DNA of 64,000 nt from Limnoperna fortunei (GCA_944474755.1 OX104118.1:76894243-76958242); one strand, 5' to 3'; shown: positions 48,101 to 51,690, numbered from the stretch's first letter. The notes: generated by a model from the sequence alone, not told the origin. Translations and numbers: made by a program.

Positions 48101-50090
48101 ATTAGACTAATTGTATAATACATACATTTCAAAGCTCTATATTAAATGTAGTTATTAAGTTATTCAACAAATTTTATAAATTTTGTTTAAATTTCCCAAT
48201 CCAAAACTTGACAATATTTCTGCTTAACCTCATCTTAAATAACAAAAGTTCATTCGACATTTAATCATTACAATAATATTTTTTAATCATTGAAATCAGG
48301 TCACAAGTGTTTCACTTAATCACATTTTTAAAACGGCGAAAACGATCTTTCTGCTGCAAATATTTTCTTAGTAACCTTTGACTTTGAATTACATTAATGG
48401 TTATTTAAACCAGCAAAGATTCCAAGCTCTAGCTATTCACTGATAGGTAATGAAAATAATTAATTTATTATTCAAATAGAAAACTATTTAAATCAAGTTG
48501 CAAGCCGTTTAAAAACCATGAACTCGAAATCGTGTTTGTTTACTTTCGGCGCGATGTACTAGAAAGATATTATTATTGTAGTTTATAAAAACTTTTTTTT
48601 TTAAATACATCACAAAAAAATTATTTAAATCATGTTAAGATTGTTTAGATTTTTGTTAATTCAGCCACTTATTATTGGTTATCAGTCACTGTAAGAGATC
48701 AAATATATTTCACCTGCTGTGCATCACAGTTAAAAATAGAATTACATCCGGTTGTAAAAGTGTCATTCGGTATGGTTTAGGTAAATGACGTGCTGTTGAT
48801 TTTAGGGACTCAAATGATTTGACTGCGATGCGTCCCGAGGATGCACGGAATCTAGTAATGGCGTGTCCCACACAATTTTGACGCGTCCAGGACGCGTATA
48901 CGCTTCTTAATGAGAACCCTGAAAATACCACAATATACAGTTTTTGTACAGTTTTATAGGTTTTTTTACTTTATTTTATGTAGAAATAATGTCTCTAGTC
49001 AGTAGTGCTTTTTGTAACATCTTTTTCATAGCAGAATCAACATTTAATCTGTTCCGTGTATCCTTGATAATGAGCCACTTGTGATCATGAAAAGACAAAC
49101 CACAGGAATTTACAAAACTAACTGCATGAAACTTTCTTTAATATTCAATTTTATTTAAAAATGCATAAAATATCTCATATTTACATGAACTATCACTATA
49201 AAATCAATAAACCCACACAGAAGATAAATATTTTGGCATTCTGACAGTGCATGTGGTGATTGTGATACATTCACGATTGCACATGAGGTGTCTCTTCCAA
49301 TTTTAGGTTTCCGTATAATTACAAGTGATAAAAATGCATAGAAAAAATAAATTCATTATAAAATAACAAATAAATTAACAATAAAAAAATAATAAAACAC
49401 AGATATAATGCAGTTTTGTAAGTTCTTGTGGTTGTCTTTTAATGATTTTAAGTAGATCAATGGTACATGAATCGGATTAAATTTTGAATCTGCTACTAAA
49501 AATGAAGTTACAAAATGCAAGAAAGATATTATTTCTACATTAAATGACATAAAAAGCACCAAAACTGTACAAAAAAGTGTATTTTGTAGTATATTGACGG
49601 TGCATGGGGTGGCCTGTGGTAACCTGTGTTGTCGTGTGGTAAAAAGTCACACCCCATGTTGATGATGTGTTTACTTTTAAAGCATAATTGCATGAACTTA
49701 AATAAATAATTAGTATTTTATTGTGTCTTGTTTCGTCTCCTTAAGAAAGTTGTAGTATCCTGTTAGTTCCTTCTTCTTTCGGTGTAAAACAGGAGTCGGT
49801 ATGGACTGTTTTAAGTTATACAAGTTCCAGTGTTCTATAGTCCTAAAAAAAGACAGATGCTGCTTCATGTAGCTAGTCAAGTTTCTGTTGTCAGTGCAAG
49901 ATGTTGGTGGTCAACAGATAAAATATGTGTAACAGATAGAGAGAGGTAAGTGAATATATTTGCTTAGTCATTTGATAAGAATAATGAAATACGATTTGAT
50001 TGACACTTTGCTTTGAACTGTCATCTGTTTTACCTGATTACATTGAAAGAGTATCTGAATATTTTTTAAAGCTGAATTTTTCTTTTCCAT
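26..50090 (-). CDS. MDN1: Midasin (MDN1/Rea1) AAA+ ATPase, 38 exons, 3' end outside the window
   Basis: Midasin is a dynein-like protein with six AAA units in one chain. Its family role is ATP-driven removal of assembly factors from pre-60S ribosomes in the nucleolus and nucleoplasm. The exons listed separately join without a phase conflict into about 1908 residues and follow the family order: helical N-terminus, then AAA1 (Walker A GPVGCGKT, residues 286-293; Walker B WVLMED, 354-359), AAA2 (GETGTGKT, 619-626; VLLDE), AAA3 (GETSVGKT, 1026-1033; IILDE), AAA4 (GDTGCGKT, 1335-1342; FLIDE) and AAA5 (GSPGIGKT, 1699-1706; IVLDE). RNRF-type finger segments are present after AAA2, 3 and 4, and LNRF after AAA5; the equivalent place in AAA1 reads QRLLG and lacks it. 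All introns are GT-AG. AAA6, linker, acidic region and MIDAS domain would lie beyond position 1. No frameshift or stop was seen in any exon. Residue numbers are my own count. Confidence 0.96.
492..628. repeat. Foldback hairpin (MITE-like)
   Basis: Arms 492-527 and 593-628 are inverted copies of each other, matching at about 32 of 36 bases (core GGTTAGATTATTGGATATAG), separated by 65 bp. Confidence 0.8.
947..1054 (-). CDS. MDN1: MDN1 exon 37
   Basis: Residues 1837-1872, VYVEPLSAADLLFIATTMYP then MVRFNIA. Matches the VDPL...D...IA...P segment after AAA5. Too short for ORF finders. Confidence 0.93.
1055..1951. other. MDN1 intron, left part, nothing recognised
   Basis: AT-rich intron with three short overlapping plus-strand open frames near 1.1-1.56 kb. 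None shows a family motif or splice-consistent neighbours. Confidence 0.6.
1952..2232 (+). mobile_element. tRNA-derived SINE
   Basis: Head GGCATCTGTGGCCGAGTGG (A box) and GGTTCAAGCC (B box), then the family body, with an inserted C-rich tract near 2140-2160. Diverged copy. Confidence 0.85.
2403..2600 (-). CDS. MDN1: MDN1 exon 36
   Basis: Residues 1771-1836, LNLASQSVLEGLNACLDHR, FACQNPLNQGGGRKGLPRSF (sensor 1) and LNRFTQ (finger). Confidence 0.96.
3444..3566 (-). CDS. MDN1: MDN1 exon 35 (AAA5 Walker B)
   Basis: Residues 1730-1770, DVTDLFGADLPVEGAEGG, FAWRDGPLLQALKAG and WIVLDE (Walker B). Confidence 0.96.
4023..4228 (-). CDS. MDN1: MDN1 exon 34 (AAA5 Walker A)
   Basis: Residues 1661-1729, YALQAPTTCVNAQRILRSL, PLLLEGSPGIGKTSLVSAI (P-loop) and VRINLSEQT. 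Donor GTAAGC. Confidence 0.96.
5036..5063. repeat. (ATG)n microsatellite
   Basis: About nine ATG/GAT triplets in an MDN1 intron, just beyond the exon 33 donor side. Confidence 0.95.
5115..5321 (-). CDS. MDN1: MDN1 exon 33
   Basis: Residues 1592-1661, from TTSRGSDIE to FCIWPFSIDKG. The AAA4-AAA5 connector; only its end (W..PF.I..G) is clearly conserved, but phases fit both neighbours. Confidence 0.87.
5440..5850. repeat. Interspersed repeat with internal ~144-bp duplication
   Basis: The segment from GAGCTACTGCTCACTCAGTA to a GGACGGACAGGGG end contains two copies of a block starting GACCTGAAATC at about 5531 and 5675. A second genomic copy lies at 37735-37995. Poly-G follows. Confidence 0.75.
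6153..6411 (+). mobile_element. tRNA-derived SINE, near full length
   Basis: Best-preserved plus-strand copy: head GGGGCCTCGGTGGCCGAGTG, B box GGTTCGAGTC, body and CAAACAAACAAAC tail. The pol III A and B boxes sit as in a tRNA gene, but no cloverleaf continues past the head. Confidence 0.92.
6733..6863. repeat. 44-bp tandem repeat, 3 copies
   Basis: Unit GGGGAGGCTTTATAAGAGCA plus GGACTACATCATTAGCACAC and four more bases, ending about 30 bp from the MDN1 exon 32 donor. Confidence 0.85.
6894..7054 (-). CDS. MDN1: MDN1 exon 32
   Basis: Residues 1538-1592, CTVSIRDILSWVNFI (lid SIRD.L.WV.F motif) and GACLVFLDGLGSG. Confidence 0.95.
7120..7376 (-). mobile_element. tRNA-derived SINE, minus strand
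   Basis: Reverse-oriented full-length copy, from the tail to head GGGGCCTCGATGGCTGAGTG in the MDN1 sense direction. Confidence 0.9.
7612..7808 (-). CDS. MDN1: MDN1 exon 31
   Basis: Residues 1473-1538, LSPALRNRFTEIWCPQTNQ, the AAA4 arginine finger and following helix, then LDFIEWFSNNDFGKR. Confidence 0.96.
8477..8746 (-). CDS. MDN1: MDN1 exon 30 (AAA4 Walker B)
   Basis: Residues 1383-1472, LFEWVDGPLVTAMKE, FLIDEISLADDSVLERLNS and FATMNPGGDFGKKE. Phase 0 both ends. Confidence 0.96.
9054..9176 (-). mobile_element. 5'-truncated SINE with target duplication
   Basis: Only the tail half is present. ATTTCAATAAGA flanks both sides as a direct repeat, the mark of LINE-type retrotransposition with 5' truncation. 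Confidence 0.85.
9423..9555 (-). CDS. MDN1: MDN1 exon 29 (AAA4 Walker A, second half)
   Basis: Residues 1338-1382, CGKTTMCQLLSAIKN and HLHTESADFLGGLRP. The intron splits the P-loop Gly codon (GG|A). Acceptor TTCAAAG. Confidence 0.94.
10166..10445 (-). CDS. MDN1: MDN1 exon 28
   Basis: Residues 1245-1338, MVLAGRVRKPEEDLVVREV, FGHVVWTFGMRRLAVLIGQA and EPVLLVGDT, the first half of the AAA4 P-loop. Confidence 0.95.
10576..10978. mobile_element. hAT-like non-autonomous element, 5-bp target duplication
   Basis: Ends CAGGGCAGATACAAG and GGATCCGCCACTG (imperfect inverted repeats, CAG...CTG), with G-rich and C-rich arms, flanked by CAAAT on both sides. No transposase frame. Confidence 0.72.
11655..12535. 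mobile_element. TA-flanked Tc1/mariner-pogo-like MITE (881 bp)
   Basis: Terminal inverted repeats CAGTCGAACCTCG and (reverse) CAGTCAAACCTCG between TA dinucleotides. Inner subterminal copies of GGTTGACTCGATA. No coding frame. Confidence 0.78.
12799..12943 (-). CDS. MDN1: MDN1 exon 27
   Basis: Residues 1197-1245, TRRRGSGVFAGKQGFMTLRD and LFRWAERY (AAA3 lid). Its acceptor (CTGCAG then ACCAGAAGA) is repeated upstream at 12971-13103. Confidence 0.95.
12971..13103. repeat. 31-bp tandem array derived from the MDN1 exon 27 acceptor
   Basis: About four units, each like CAAACACCTCAAGATATCTT plus CTGGTCTGCAG. On the gene strand each carries CTGCAG (one degenerate) followed by exon-like sequence of exon 27. 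Confidence 0.88.
13139..13915 (+). pseudogene. Decayed LINE, 3' part of the reverse transcriptase ORF
   Basis: Fragments in shifting frames: ERISCARKTLYSLTGTGLHG, then VLPRLLYGLETF with LDRFHLQFLRTIQGLPKRS and LGVRPMEAELHYRQLSLLG, then RGMIKARLLTGTY. This is the region after the RT domain in mollusc non-LTR elements. At least one frameshift, near 13.37 kb. Lies in MDN1 intron 26, antisense to the gene. Confidence 0.85.
14349..14495 (-). CDS. MDN1: MDN1 exon 26
   Basis: Residues 1148-1196, LSRAFRNRFIELHFD (AAA3 finger) then LETILHERCSIP. Phase 0 at both ends. Confidence 0.95.
14674..15524. mobile_element. TA-flanked MITE (851 bp)
   Basis: Ends CCGTAGATGCTCGC and, in reverse, CCGTACATACTTGC, between TA dinucleotides. 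Internal copies of CTCGCTTAAAAGT and AAGTCGG. Confidence 0.7.
15760..15876 (-). CDS. MDN1: MDN1 exon 25
   Basis: Residues 1109-1147, LLDDNRELFIPETQ and FMLFATQNPPGHYGGRK (AAA3 sensor 1). The upstream intron carries a 25-bp, roughly 55-copy array starting beside the acceptor. Confidence 0.96.
15886..17253. repeat. 25-bp minisatellite, about 55 copies
   Basis: Unit AAATCTTCAGTAACAACAAA plus GTACC/GTATC/GTATT, highly uniform over 1.37 kb in MDN1 intron 24. Copies differ mainly at two positions, mixing three variants. It starts about 10 bp from the exon 25 acceptor. Confidence 0.98.
17511..17602 (-). CDS. MDN1: MDN1 exon 24 (AAA3 Walker B)
   Basis: Residues 1078-1108, VLVEAMRKGHWIILDELN, Walker B IILDE, then LAPTDVLEALNR. 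Donor GTAAGT, phase 0. Confidence 0.96.
18230..19000. mobile_element. hAT-like MITE, copy A (771 bp)
   Basis: Ends CAAGGGTCTGGAAA and, in reverse, CAAGGCCCTGGAAA, flanked by GTGTGCAC and GTGTGAAC (7 of 8 identical). Shares its interior with 23494-24021. Confidence 0.78.
19188..19921. repeat. Direct duplication of a ~240-bp segment
   Basis: The block from AAATAAAAAATATTTAAC to GACTAATCAAGAAAC occurs at about 19188-19423 and again from 19424. The second copy is split by a TTAA-flanked insertion. Confidence 0.88.
19513..19780. mobile_element. TTAA-flanked MITE (268 bp)
   Basis: Ends GGTATCTGAACCACAATTGA and, in reverse, GGTATCCGACCCATAATTGA, with TTAA at 19509-19512 and 19781-19784. The uninterrupted site with one TTAA is at 19277-19280. 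piggyBac/Kolobok type by target duplication. Confidence 0.88.
20121..20383 (+). mobile_element. tRNA-derived SINE
   Basis: Family body with a decayed head (CTACTGGTTAAGG) and a CAAAC tail, in MDN1 intron 23 (between exons 23 and 24). Confidence 0.85.
20903..21081 (-). CDS. MDN1: MDN1 exon 23 (AAA3 Walker A)
   Basis: Residues 1018-1078, PVLLQGETSVGKTSLVTWL (P-loop) and NHEHTDLQEYVGCY, then FKEG. Confidence 0.96.
21387..21652 (-). CDS. MDN1: MDN1 exon 22
   Basis: Residues 930-1018, GFCLSFLTQLDRSSHP, ICQYVLG and SILKQPIPMP. The AAA2-AAA3 connector with high family similarity. Donor GTCAGT. Confidence 0.94.
21853..22150. repeat. 30-bp tandem array carrying the MDN1 exon 21 donor
   Basis: About ten units, GTGACAACCTATATACTGAC plus CTCGTACAAG. 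On the gene strand each reads CTTGTACGAG then GTCAGTATATAG; the highest-coordinate unit includes the real exon end. Confidence 0.95.
22143..22218 (-). CDS. MDN1: MDN1 exon 21
   Basis: Residues 904-929, LRTLCRALRYASTN to RSLYE. Ends CTTGTACGAG before GTCAGT; this junction is tandemly repeated downstream (21853-22150). Confidence 0.93.
22890..23075 (-). CDS. MDN1: MDN1 exon 20
   Basis: Residues 842-904, FTEFYVDELEDIQDLKVLV and LTDGTGHRPHF. Donor is GTTATT, a weak but valid GT site. The frame then completes HFSLRTL with exon 21. Confidence 0.92.
23120..23379 (+). mobile_element. tRNA-derived SINE with target duplication
   Basis: Full length, head GGGGCCTCTGTGGCCGAGTG, flanked by AATATTCTC on both sides. 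Confidence 0.92.
23494..24021. mobile_element. hAT-like MITE, copy B (528 bp)
   Basis: Same family and orientation as 18230-19000 with an internal deletion. Perfect 8-bp target duplication TATAAAAT at 23486-23493 and 24022-24029. Confidence 0.88.
24586..24690 (-). CDS. MDN1: MDN1 exon 19
   Basis: Residues 807-842, FRLFACMNPATDVGKKDLP (sensor 1) and GIRNR, the start of the AAA2 arginine finger. Confidence 0.95.
25069..25205 (-). CDS. MDN1: MDN1 exon 18 (AAA2 Walker B)
   Basis: Residues 762-807, GTLVKALRNGDWVLLDEINL, AAA2 Walker B (VLLDE), then ECLSGLLE. Donor GTAAAT. Confidence 0.95.
25243..26600. repeat. Element with ~160-bp tandem units (about 6)
   Basis: Units repeat TGACCTTAAGGTCAAAG, TATGCGACACATCGCCTTGA and AAGATAAAAAAGTTACAG at 159-160 bp spacing. 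The right end is a GGACGGACGGACAG tract and CCACAAAGTGGCAGGGCCCT; the left end has CTTTGTGGGCCCC. Interrupted by a SINE at 25443-25709. Confidence 0.88.
25443..25709 (-). mobile_element. tRNA-derived SINE inserted in the 160-bp array
   Basis: Full-length minus copy flanked by AATGTGACCTTTA on both sides; the duplicated bases belong to the array unit. Confidence 0.93.
27006..27215 (+). mobile_element. Diverged tRNA-derived SINE
   Basis: Head GTGCCTCTGTGGCTGAGTGG, shortened body, in the intron between MDN1 exons 17 and 18. Confidence 0.82.
27264..27398. repeat. 36-bp tandem array carrying the MDN1 exon 17 donor
   Basis: Units of 36 bp (GCATACTTCAAACAATGAGA plus AAGCTAAATAACTGTG). On the gene strand each reads TTTCTCATTGTTTGAA then GTATGC, a copy of exon end plus donor. 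The frame stays open through the array. A more diverged related copy lies near 26930. Confidence 0.92.
27391..27503 (-). CDS. MDN1: MDN1 exon 17
   Basis: Residues 724-761. LSSRWKQIKHRLQQLKIQ, then TENVLAFSFIE just before a GTATGG donor. The exon end and this donor are the seed of a 36-bp tandem array immediately downstream (27264-27398). Confidence 0.92.
28133..28217 (-). CDS. MDN1: MDN1 exon 16
   Basis: Residues 696-724, DCFVKKKWKMLFSLMEHTMK onward. An AAA2 insert helix, moderately conserved. Phase 1 end. Confidence 0.85.
28361..29221. repeat. 41-bp minisatellite, 21 copies, SINE-derived
   Basis: Unit ACATAAACATTACCAGAGGC plus ACAGTGTAGGTAGTTAGTCA and T, nearly uniform. The GTAGGTAGTTAGTCAT part equals the head of the SINE that follows directly. 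Confidence 0.97.
29213..29380 (+). mobile_element. Truncated SINE adjoining the 41-bp array
   Basis: Continues from the last array unit as TAGTTAGTCATCTAATATTA into the SINE body, ending in ACAAACAAACAT about 10 bp before MDN1 exon 15. Confidence 0.85.
29391..29505 (-). CDS. MDN1: MDN1 exon 15
   Basis: Residues 657-695, FKPVDIKHVVKPF then FEILFCETFSRRENVKFLGH. Aligns to the KPVD...F.E.F..TFS segment of AAA2. Confidence 0.93.
30258..30318 (-). CDS. MDN1: MDN1 exon 14
   Basis: Residues 637-657, HNLKVVNMNQQSDSADLLGG. A 61-bp exon, too short for ORF finders but nearly invariant in the family. Confidence 0.95.
30730..30878 (-). CDS. MDN1: MDN1 exon 13 (AAA2 Walker A)
   Basis: Residues 587-637, EPVLLVGETGTGKTSSVQYL, the AAA2 P-loop, intact. 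Donor GTATGT, phase 1. Confidence 0.95.
30983..31172 (-). mobile_element. Diverged SINE, minus strand
   Basis: CCACTTTCAGCAATTTTTCAG, then body remnants to GTGATCAATAGTAGATGGC. Confidence 0.8.
32004..32113 (-). CDS. MDN1: MDN1 exon 12
   Basis: Residues 551-587, AEYYCNTYKPEIKI then YTVGRAVLQR, the AAA1-AAA2 connector with the conserved VGR.xL element. Confidence 0.9.
32441..33316. mobile_element. TA-flanked pogo-like MITE (876 bp)
   Basis: Ends CAATCAAACTTGTCTTA and, in reverse, CAGTCAAACCTGTCTTA, between TA dinucleotides. Related termini to 11655-12535. Internal copies of AAGACAGG...GTCGTTATA. Confidence 0.82.
33459..33636 (-). CDS. MDN1: MDN1 exon 11
   Basis: Residues 491-550. RDLMTWCKRIA is the conserved RDL.W..R lid motif, followed by IQEALDCFV and IGAKLNVTKVK. 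Donor GTTAGA, phase 0. Confidence 0.93.
34002..35087. mobile_element. TIR element with ~146-bp internal tandem units
   Basis: Starts GTCTCGCCTGC and ends GCAGGCGAGAC (perfect 11-bp inverted repeat), flanked by AAAAAC on both sides. Inside are about six units of 144-146 bp (CAACCTATACACCAAATATT, TAACCCAAAAACTTTAACG, GAAATTGAGGTCAAGGTCA). No transposase seen. Confidence 0.82.
35240..35348 (-). mobile_element. Truncated SINE abutting the MDN1 exon 10 donor
   Basis: Tail half of the SINE (CCACTTTCAGCAATTTTTCAG to GAGAACCCTG), ending 6 bp from the exon boundary. Confidence 0.88.
35355..35506 (-). CDS. MDN1: MDN1 exon 10
   Basis: Residues 441-491, VITTKYPALKPVIDRLLDIY onward, the AAA1 lid helices. 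Its donor GTAAAG sits only a few bases from a SINE fragment (35240-35348). Confidence 0.9.
36227..36341 (-). CDS. MDN1: MDN1 exon 9 (AAA1 lid)
   Basis: Residues 402-440, LLGSHSGWHR then LLEKMWTKINVEPLS. The RNRF finger seen in later AAA units is missing here, as in human midasin AAA1. Confidence 0.88.
36735..36970 (-). CDS. MDN1: MDN1 exon 8 (AAA1 Walker B)
   Basis: Residues 324-402: RCTDIPGEFLWQPGILTQ, then WVLMEDIDYAP (Walker B) and NFRLFATQ (sensor 1 strand). Very high family similarity. Donor GTACAG. Confidence 0.95.
37111..37303. repeat. 24-bp minisatellite, about 8 copies
   Basis: Unit TGATATGGTCCAAGTCTGAC plus ATTG, with variants, ending about 47 bp from MDN1 exon 7. The minus-strand open frame through it is a repeat artefact. 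Confidence 0.92.
37351..37560 (-). CDS. MDN1: MDN1 exon 7 (AAA1 Walker A)
   Basis: Residues 254-323. Contains NPVLLQGPVGCGKTSLVEHL, the AAA1 P-loop, and ends IQLGDQTDSK, the conserved strand after helix 1. Phase 0 at both ends. Confidence 0.95.
37735..37995. repeat. Second copy of the 5.4-kb interspersed repeat
   Basis: CTATGAGCTACTGCTCACTC through GACCTGAAATCGGTACTC to GGACGGACAGGAGTAAACCA, with only one internal unit. Confidence 0.8.
38144..38318 (-). CDS. MDN1: MDN1 exon 6
   Basis: Residues 195-253, ending in VVMVAGIMLPKCLVKEDL, which resembles the AVCGVVLPG segment just before AAA1. Donor GTAAGT, phase 0. Confidence 0.87.
38319..39613. other. MDN1 intron, nothing firm
   Basis: Contains a diverged repeat remnant at about 38430-38620 (TTGATTGATTGATTG, GGTGGAGGAAGCTAGAG), otherwise AT-rich and unrecognised. 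Confidence 0.5.
39614..39724 (-). CDS. MDN1: MDN1 exon 5
   Basis: Residues 158-195, FCSCAVADILHMSSSQ onward. Of two possible AG acceptors, the upstream TTGTACAG was chosen because it restores the frame and a Trp at the junction, as in other midasins. Donor GTTTGT. Confidence 0.82.
39965..40095 (-). CDS. MDN1: MDN1 exon 4
   Basis: Residues 115-158, VSTELAKATWRFI onward. Acceptor TTGTAG, donor GTAAGT, phase 2. A longer open frame here (from VGQYRTSKSH) is a shadow, since only the frame used aligns with the midasin helical domain and completes the Trp shared with exon 5. Confidence 0.82.
40567..40639 (-). CDS. MDN1: MDN1 exon 3
   Basis: Residues 90-114, starting YSSEYLQKNNKNLP. A small exon in a weakly conserved part. 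It is accepted because only this frame is open and its phases join exons 2 and 4. Confidence 0.75.
40944..41827. mobile_element. hAT-like element, 5-bp target duplication (884 bp)
   Basis: Ends CAGTGTTCCAGCAAGG and, in reverse, CAGTGTTCCAGCTAGG. ATGAG flanks both sides. No transposase frame found. Confidence 0.85.
42192..42403 (-). CDS. MDN1: MDN1 exon 2 (N-terminal helical region)
   Basis: Residues 20-90. Opens SWTTEQKQTLIKSLAELF after a clear polypyrimidine-CAG acceptor and matches the start of the conserved midasin N-terminal helical domain. Donor GTAGAC, phase 2. Confidence 0.9.
42655..42885 (-). mobile_element. Diverged SINE, minus strand
   Basis: CTTTCAGTAATTTTCTGTCA, body with GTCGAGTACACCCTGCC, to decayed head AGGAGCCTCAGGAGTG in its own sense. 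Confidence 0.82.
43992..46265. mobile_element. Large TIR element of unknown class (about 2.27 kb)
   Basis: Ends ACAACGTGTTTTTTATA and its inverse, with clusters of CCACCATGG/CCACGGTGG/CGTGGT motifs in both subterminal 200-bp regions. No clear target duplication. A 114-codon plus-strand frame (45415-45759) inside has no recognisable motif. Confidence 0.65.
46424..47320. mobile_element. TA-flanked MITE (897 bp)
   Basis: Ends CAGTAGTCCTGCTCTTAT and, in reverse, CAGTAGTCCACATCTTAT, between TA dinucleotides. Confidence 0.75.
47379..49654. mobile_element. Long-TIR (Mutator-like?) element, host of a nested insertion
   Basis: Inverted repeats of about 100 bp (GGTGTGACTTTTTACCACAC, then CAGGTTACCACAGGC and TTTTTGTACAGTTTT) with CATGTTGAT directly repeated at both outer flanks (8-9 bp). 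The left repeat is split by 47443-48921. Class is inferred from TIR length and duplication size. Confidence 0.8.
47443..48921. mobile_element. hAT-like element nested in the left TIR (1479 bp)
   Basis: Ends CAGGGTTCTCACTAGG and, in reverse, CAGGGTTCTCATTAAG, flanked by AAAAT. Minus-strand open frame 48710-48931 is only terminal repeat sequence. No transposase recognised. Confidence 0.85.
49710..49842 (-). CDS. Possible terminal exon of an unrecognised gene
   Basis: Strong acceptor (TGTCTTTTTTTAG) followed by 43 open codons and TAA: TIEHWNLYNLKQSIPTPVL then HRKKKELTGYYNFLKE. In phase with 51064-51162, giving a lysine-rich C-terminal piece of about 76 residues. An AATAAA lies just before the stop. 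It falls inside MDN1 intron 1, so if real this gene and MDN1 overlap on the same strand. No homologue recognised, and no upstream exon found with confidence. Confidence 0.42.
50034..50090 (-). CDS. MDN1: MDN1 coding exon 1 (start Met)
   Basis: Nineteen codons, beginning MEKKNSALKN and ending FQCNQ before a GTAAAA donor. The phase 0 end joins directly to SWTTEQ of exon 2, where animal midasins have a comparable short N-terminal leader before a WTPQ-like segment. An in-frame TAA lies nine codons upstream, so this is the first usable Met. A nearby upstream ATG (ATGCAT) is out of frame. The exon is short, so it is less certain than the others. Confidence 0.72.
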
Positions 50091-50669
50091 AATGCATCGG
50101 TGTATGTAATTCTCTTAATATAAATGTAAAATCTACATGTAGGGCCCTATGACTGTGTGTTTATATTAAATTTCTACAACACGTGGGTTACGACGACAGG
50201 AAATACGAATTATCAAATAAAAGCAAACCAAAGACGGGACTTCTTCGTAGTTCCCGGTTAAATATCAGTGTTCACGTTCACATATCGGAGTCATATCGTT
50301 ATGGGCAGTTCATGTATCGTGTTTTTACGTCGAAAATCGTTGGAAGGTCAAAGAAAAAGTACCGAAAATGACAATTTCCATTGAATTACTATTAAAGTAA
50401 TTAAAATTGTTTCAAAGGATTTGTACATGTATTCCCAGACGGTCATTAACATTTATGTGGATAAACATTGCACGTGAAACATTGTTAAGGACTTAATAAT
50501 ACTTTCAGAATTTAGAACATGGTTGATGAAATTTATTCTAATGTAACTGAATTACTTTATTTGATTGTATTATTTCCATATACATTTTTCAAAATGTCAT
50601 TTACTTTAAATGTGTGTTAGTCTAAAGGACTTCATATGCGATCATTGGTATGTTTAATTTCATTCTAAA

Positions 50670-50707
50670 ACAGGGACAGTCTATACTAGTATATAGACTG
50701 TCCCTGT
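50670..50707. repeat. Perfect 16-bp inverted repeat with 6-bp loop
   Basis: Arms ACAGGGACAGTCTATA and TATAGACTGTCCCTGT around CTAGTA, about 0.6 kb upstream of the MDN1 start Met. Confidence 0.95.
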
Positions 50708-51063
50708 CTAAAAGTATCCAAAAATAACATTTTTTGTTAGTTTTTTTATCAATTTTTTGTAATCTTTAATCAGGAATCTATAAATAATGTTAGTTATATA
50801 AGTCCCAGCTTTAATTAAATAAAACTTTATATCTTTTGTTTCTTTATTTTATTATCATGAAATTTATATGTTCTTACTATTTTCCGGGACTAGTATAAAT
50901 ATATAAATGTTTTACATAGGTTCTTGGTATTTTCTATAGACATTTTTATTGATATGATGTATAACATATACGTGTTTAATCTAATTTTCGTATAAAATCA
51001 TAATAGAAAATATACATTTTCTCATCTTATTATATCGGTCATTTATTGGTCTTTCATCTTTAC

Positions 51064-51162
51064 CTTTTATCAAAGTTCAGTGTCCGTCCCCCACCAATTT
51101 CGCCTCTTTCTCGGCGAATCTCGCGCTTGAGAGTTTGGGATTTCGAAATCGTCAACAGAGCT
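51064..51162 (-). CDS. Possible internal exon of an unrecognised gene
   Basis: A GC-richer 99-bp block with acceptor TTATTTTAG and donor AAAAG|GTAAAG. One frame is open throughout (ALLTISKSQTLKREIRRERG then GGRTLNFDK), charged and probably helical. It ends phase 2, which fits the exon at 49710-49842. I do not recognise the protein. It could instead be a non-coding 5' exon of MDN1, whose start exon lies 1 kb downstream. Confidence 0.45.
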
Positions 51163-51403
51163 CTAAAATAAGAAATTACATATAACAAAATAATTGTGGG
51201 TTAAATTATATACTATGGTGGCATATATCTACTCCTATATGTCACATAATGAAAATACATCGACTTTTCATTTCAATAAATCTTTAAATATTTTAGTAAA
51301 CATTTTAGATTTCAAAGCGGCAATTATAAACACTTGTAACAATTGGCCTATTTGCGTTCTAGCCAGTCATAATCGACCGAGCGAATTACTTATCTAGGGC
51401 ATC

Positions 51404-51690
51404 CTGCAAAGGCGTAGCATCGCATTTGATATTGGTACGGCGGAAGCCGTATCTGCATTTGATATTGGATCATATTGGTACGGCGGAAGCCGTACCTGCC
51501 GTACCGGCTGCTACGCCTATGTATTTAAGATGAGAGGAGAGTAAAAAAACACAAATAAAAATAGAAAAATATGAACAATTTTTTTTATTTCTGAAAATTA
51601 TTGGTACGGTATGCAGTACCTGCAAAAGTTATTGGTACGGCGGAAACCGTACCCTGCGTACCGGCTGCAACGCCTACGGGTCCTGGCAAT
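51404..51690. repeat. Repeats around GTACGGCGGAAGCCGTAC
   Basis: Three near-palindromic copies of TTGGTACGGCGGAAGCCGTA and inverted AGGCGTAGCA / TGCTACGCCT ends, arranged as a likely small transposon pair. Confidence 0.6.

Noticed and set aside
48710..48931. Minus-strand gene of 73 codons
   Set aside because: Covers the terminal repeat of the nested hAT-like element.
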